From NCBI RefSeq assembly GCF_017876095.1, contig NZ_JAGINM010000011.1, forward strand, positions 124,001 to 188,000: 64,000 bases of DNA, in the 5' to 3' direction. This document shows positions 63,108 to 64,000 of the stretch, one piece after another. Origin of the DNA: Azospirillum agricola (GTDB lineage: Bacteria > Pseudomonadota > Alphaproteobacteria > Azospirillales > Azospirillaceae). The notes below the pieces were generated by a model, which worked only from the letters and a program-made list of their open reading frames with translations, did no database searches and was not told the origin of the DNA. Each line of letters opens with the position of its first letter. Position 1 is the stretch's first letter. Both the position numbers and the translations under genes were made by a program.

Positions 63108-64000
63108 ATGGCTGAAGCGGACACCAACCGCGAGACGGAACTGAAGCTGGCCGCGAGGCCCGAGGATCTGGAAACCCTGCGTGCCGCCCCGTCCATCGCC
63201 GCGCGGGCCACCGCCCCGGCGGTGACGCGGACCCTGGAAAGCACCTATTACGACACGGAGGACGGGCGTCTCGCCGACCGCCGCGTCACCCTGCGGGTGC
63301 GCCGGACCGGCGAGGGATTCGTCCAGACCGTGAAGTCGGCGCCGGACGGCGACGGGCTCGGCCGTGGCGAATGGGAATGCGCGGTGACCGCCGCCGAACC
63401 CGACCTGACGCTGATCACCGACGGCGAGGCGCTGGATCTGCTCGGCCCGCTCGGCGAGTCGGAGCTGCGGCCGGTCTTCACCTCGGTCGTCGAGCGCACC
63501 AGCCTCGACGTCACGTTCGGCAAGGGCGACGGCGCCTCCTCCATCGAGATCGCCTTCGACCGGGGCGAGGTGCGGCTGCCCGGCGGCGGCGCCACCACCC
63601 CGCTGTCGGAGGTCGAACTCGAACTGAAGAGCGGTTCGCCCGCCGACCTCTACGATCTGGCGCTGGAGCTGTCCAGGCTGGCGCCGCTGCGGCTGGAGAC
63701 ACGGACCAAGGCGGCGCGCGGCTACGCGCTGGCCGCCGGCGAGGCCGACGCCGCGGTGAAGGCCGACAAGCTGCGGCTCGATTCCGACACCACGGTCGAG
63801 GGCGCCGTCGGCCGCATCGTGCGCGCCTGCCTCGCCCATCTCGCCGCCAACGAGGCGGCGACGCTGAAGGGCGACGACCCCGAGGGCGTCCACCAGATGC
63901 GGGTGGCGCTGCGCCGCCTGCGCTCGGCCATCGCGCTGTTCCGGCCCTTCGTGCCGGGCCCGCAGTATCTCTGGCTGGTCGGCGAGATCAAGTGGCTGGC
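63108..64000 (+). CDS. CYTH-CHAD protein (inorganic triphosphatase type), 5' part
   Basis: The first 297 codons of a gene cut by the right edge. Residues 1-205 form a CYTH domain with the ETELKL (ExExK) metal/phosphate motif near the start, [22 protein letters not shown] and VELELKSG. From about residue 225 a CHAD domain begins ([32 protein letters not shown]). Such fusions resemble YgiF, an inorganic triphosphatase; CHAD domains bind polyphosphate. The ATG at 63108 is chosen by the start of the CYTH domain. Confidence 0.9.
   Translation, partial: MAEADTNRETELKLAARPEDLETLRAAPSIAARATAPAVTRTLESTYYDTEDGRLADRRVTLRVRRTGEGFVQTVKSAPDGDGLGRGEWECAVTAAEPDLTLITDGEALDLLGPLGESELRPVFTSVVERTSLDVTFGKGDGASSIEIAFDRGEVRLPGGGATTPLSEVELELKSGSPADLYDLALELSRLAPLRLETRTKAARGYALAAGEADAAVKADKLRLDSDTTVEGAVGRIVRACLAHLAANEAATLKGDDPEGVHQMRVALRRLRSAIALFRPFVPGPQYLWLVGEIKWL

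Overview
The window is about 64 kb of GC-rich chromosome from an alphaproteobacterium. The best fit is Azospirillum or a close relative in the Rhodospirillales. Supporting this are a RegB/RegA-type redox system, a CowN nitrogenase-protection gene, an imuB-dnaE2 mutasome with an alphaproteobacterial LexA box (GAAC-N7-GAAC), an AXI-like set of housekeeping genes, and dispersed GAGAGGG-type hairpin repeats. Almost every gene is ordinary chromosomal coding sequence. I saw no phage, integrase, insertion sequence, CRISPR array, tRNA or rRNA.

Layout. 1-6.6 kb: regA (cut by the left edge) and regB, a divergent ABC-2 exporter, an isolated lpxD, trmJ, and then a heme-PAS/LytTR regulator resembling RcoM directly upstream of cowN. 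6.7-14.7 kb: a very large hybrid histidine kinase, a receiver-GGDEF diguanylate cyclase and two MoeA-related genes, the second fused to a periplasmic-binding-protein-like domain. 14.7-24.8 kb: a small Cys-tailed protein, trxB, a large orphan protein, padR with a palindromic operator plus a DUF2218 gene, two 2-oxoglutarate/Fe(II) oxygenases with an ELM1-family gene, an Lrp regulator, chrA and a dienelactone-hydrolase-like gene. 24.8-31.5 kb: two small zinc-ribbon membrane proteins, an XRE/DUF2975 pair, a lipoprotein, rmuC, a Nudix gene, a ChaN-PDZ fusion, an SDR and a DUF29 gene.

31.5-45.1 kb: dnaE2 and imuB under an SOS box, a proline-rich lipoprotein, hupE, a TAXI binding protein, a GST, an M17 aminopeptidase, fliG, a broken DUF4160 gene beside DUF2442, a MarR regulator, a GhrA-like reductase and an RluE-like pseudouridine synthase. 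45.1-54.3 kb: a leftward operon of two YejA-like oligopeptide-binding proteins with YejB, YejE and YejF, preceded by hisN and a gene of unknown function. 54.5-64 kb: nudC, pheA, kdsB, a membrane-anchored cytochrome c with a strong terminator, recR-ybaB-dnaX, the signal recognition particle RNA, pgk and the start of a CYTH-CHAD gene.

The most interesting locus is 5381-6579. The regulator keeps the His and Met that ligate heme in RcoM, and lies next to cowN, whose product keeps nitrogenase working in the presence of CO. The 155 bp between them holds three TTnnnG boxes at exact 20-bp spacing. I infer a self-contained CO-sensing module that switches on cowN. Functional assignments rest on motif recognition by eye; no database search was run.
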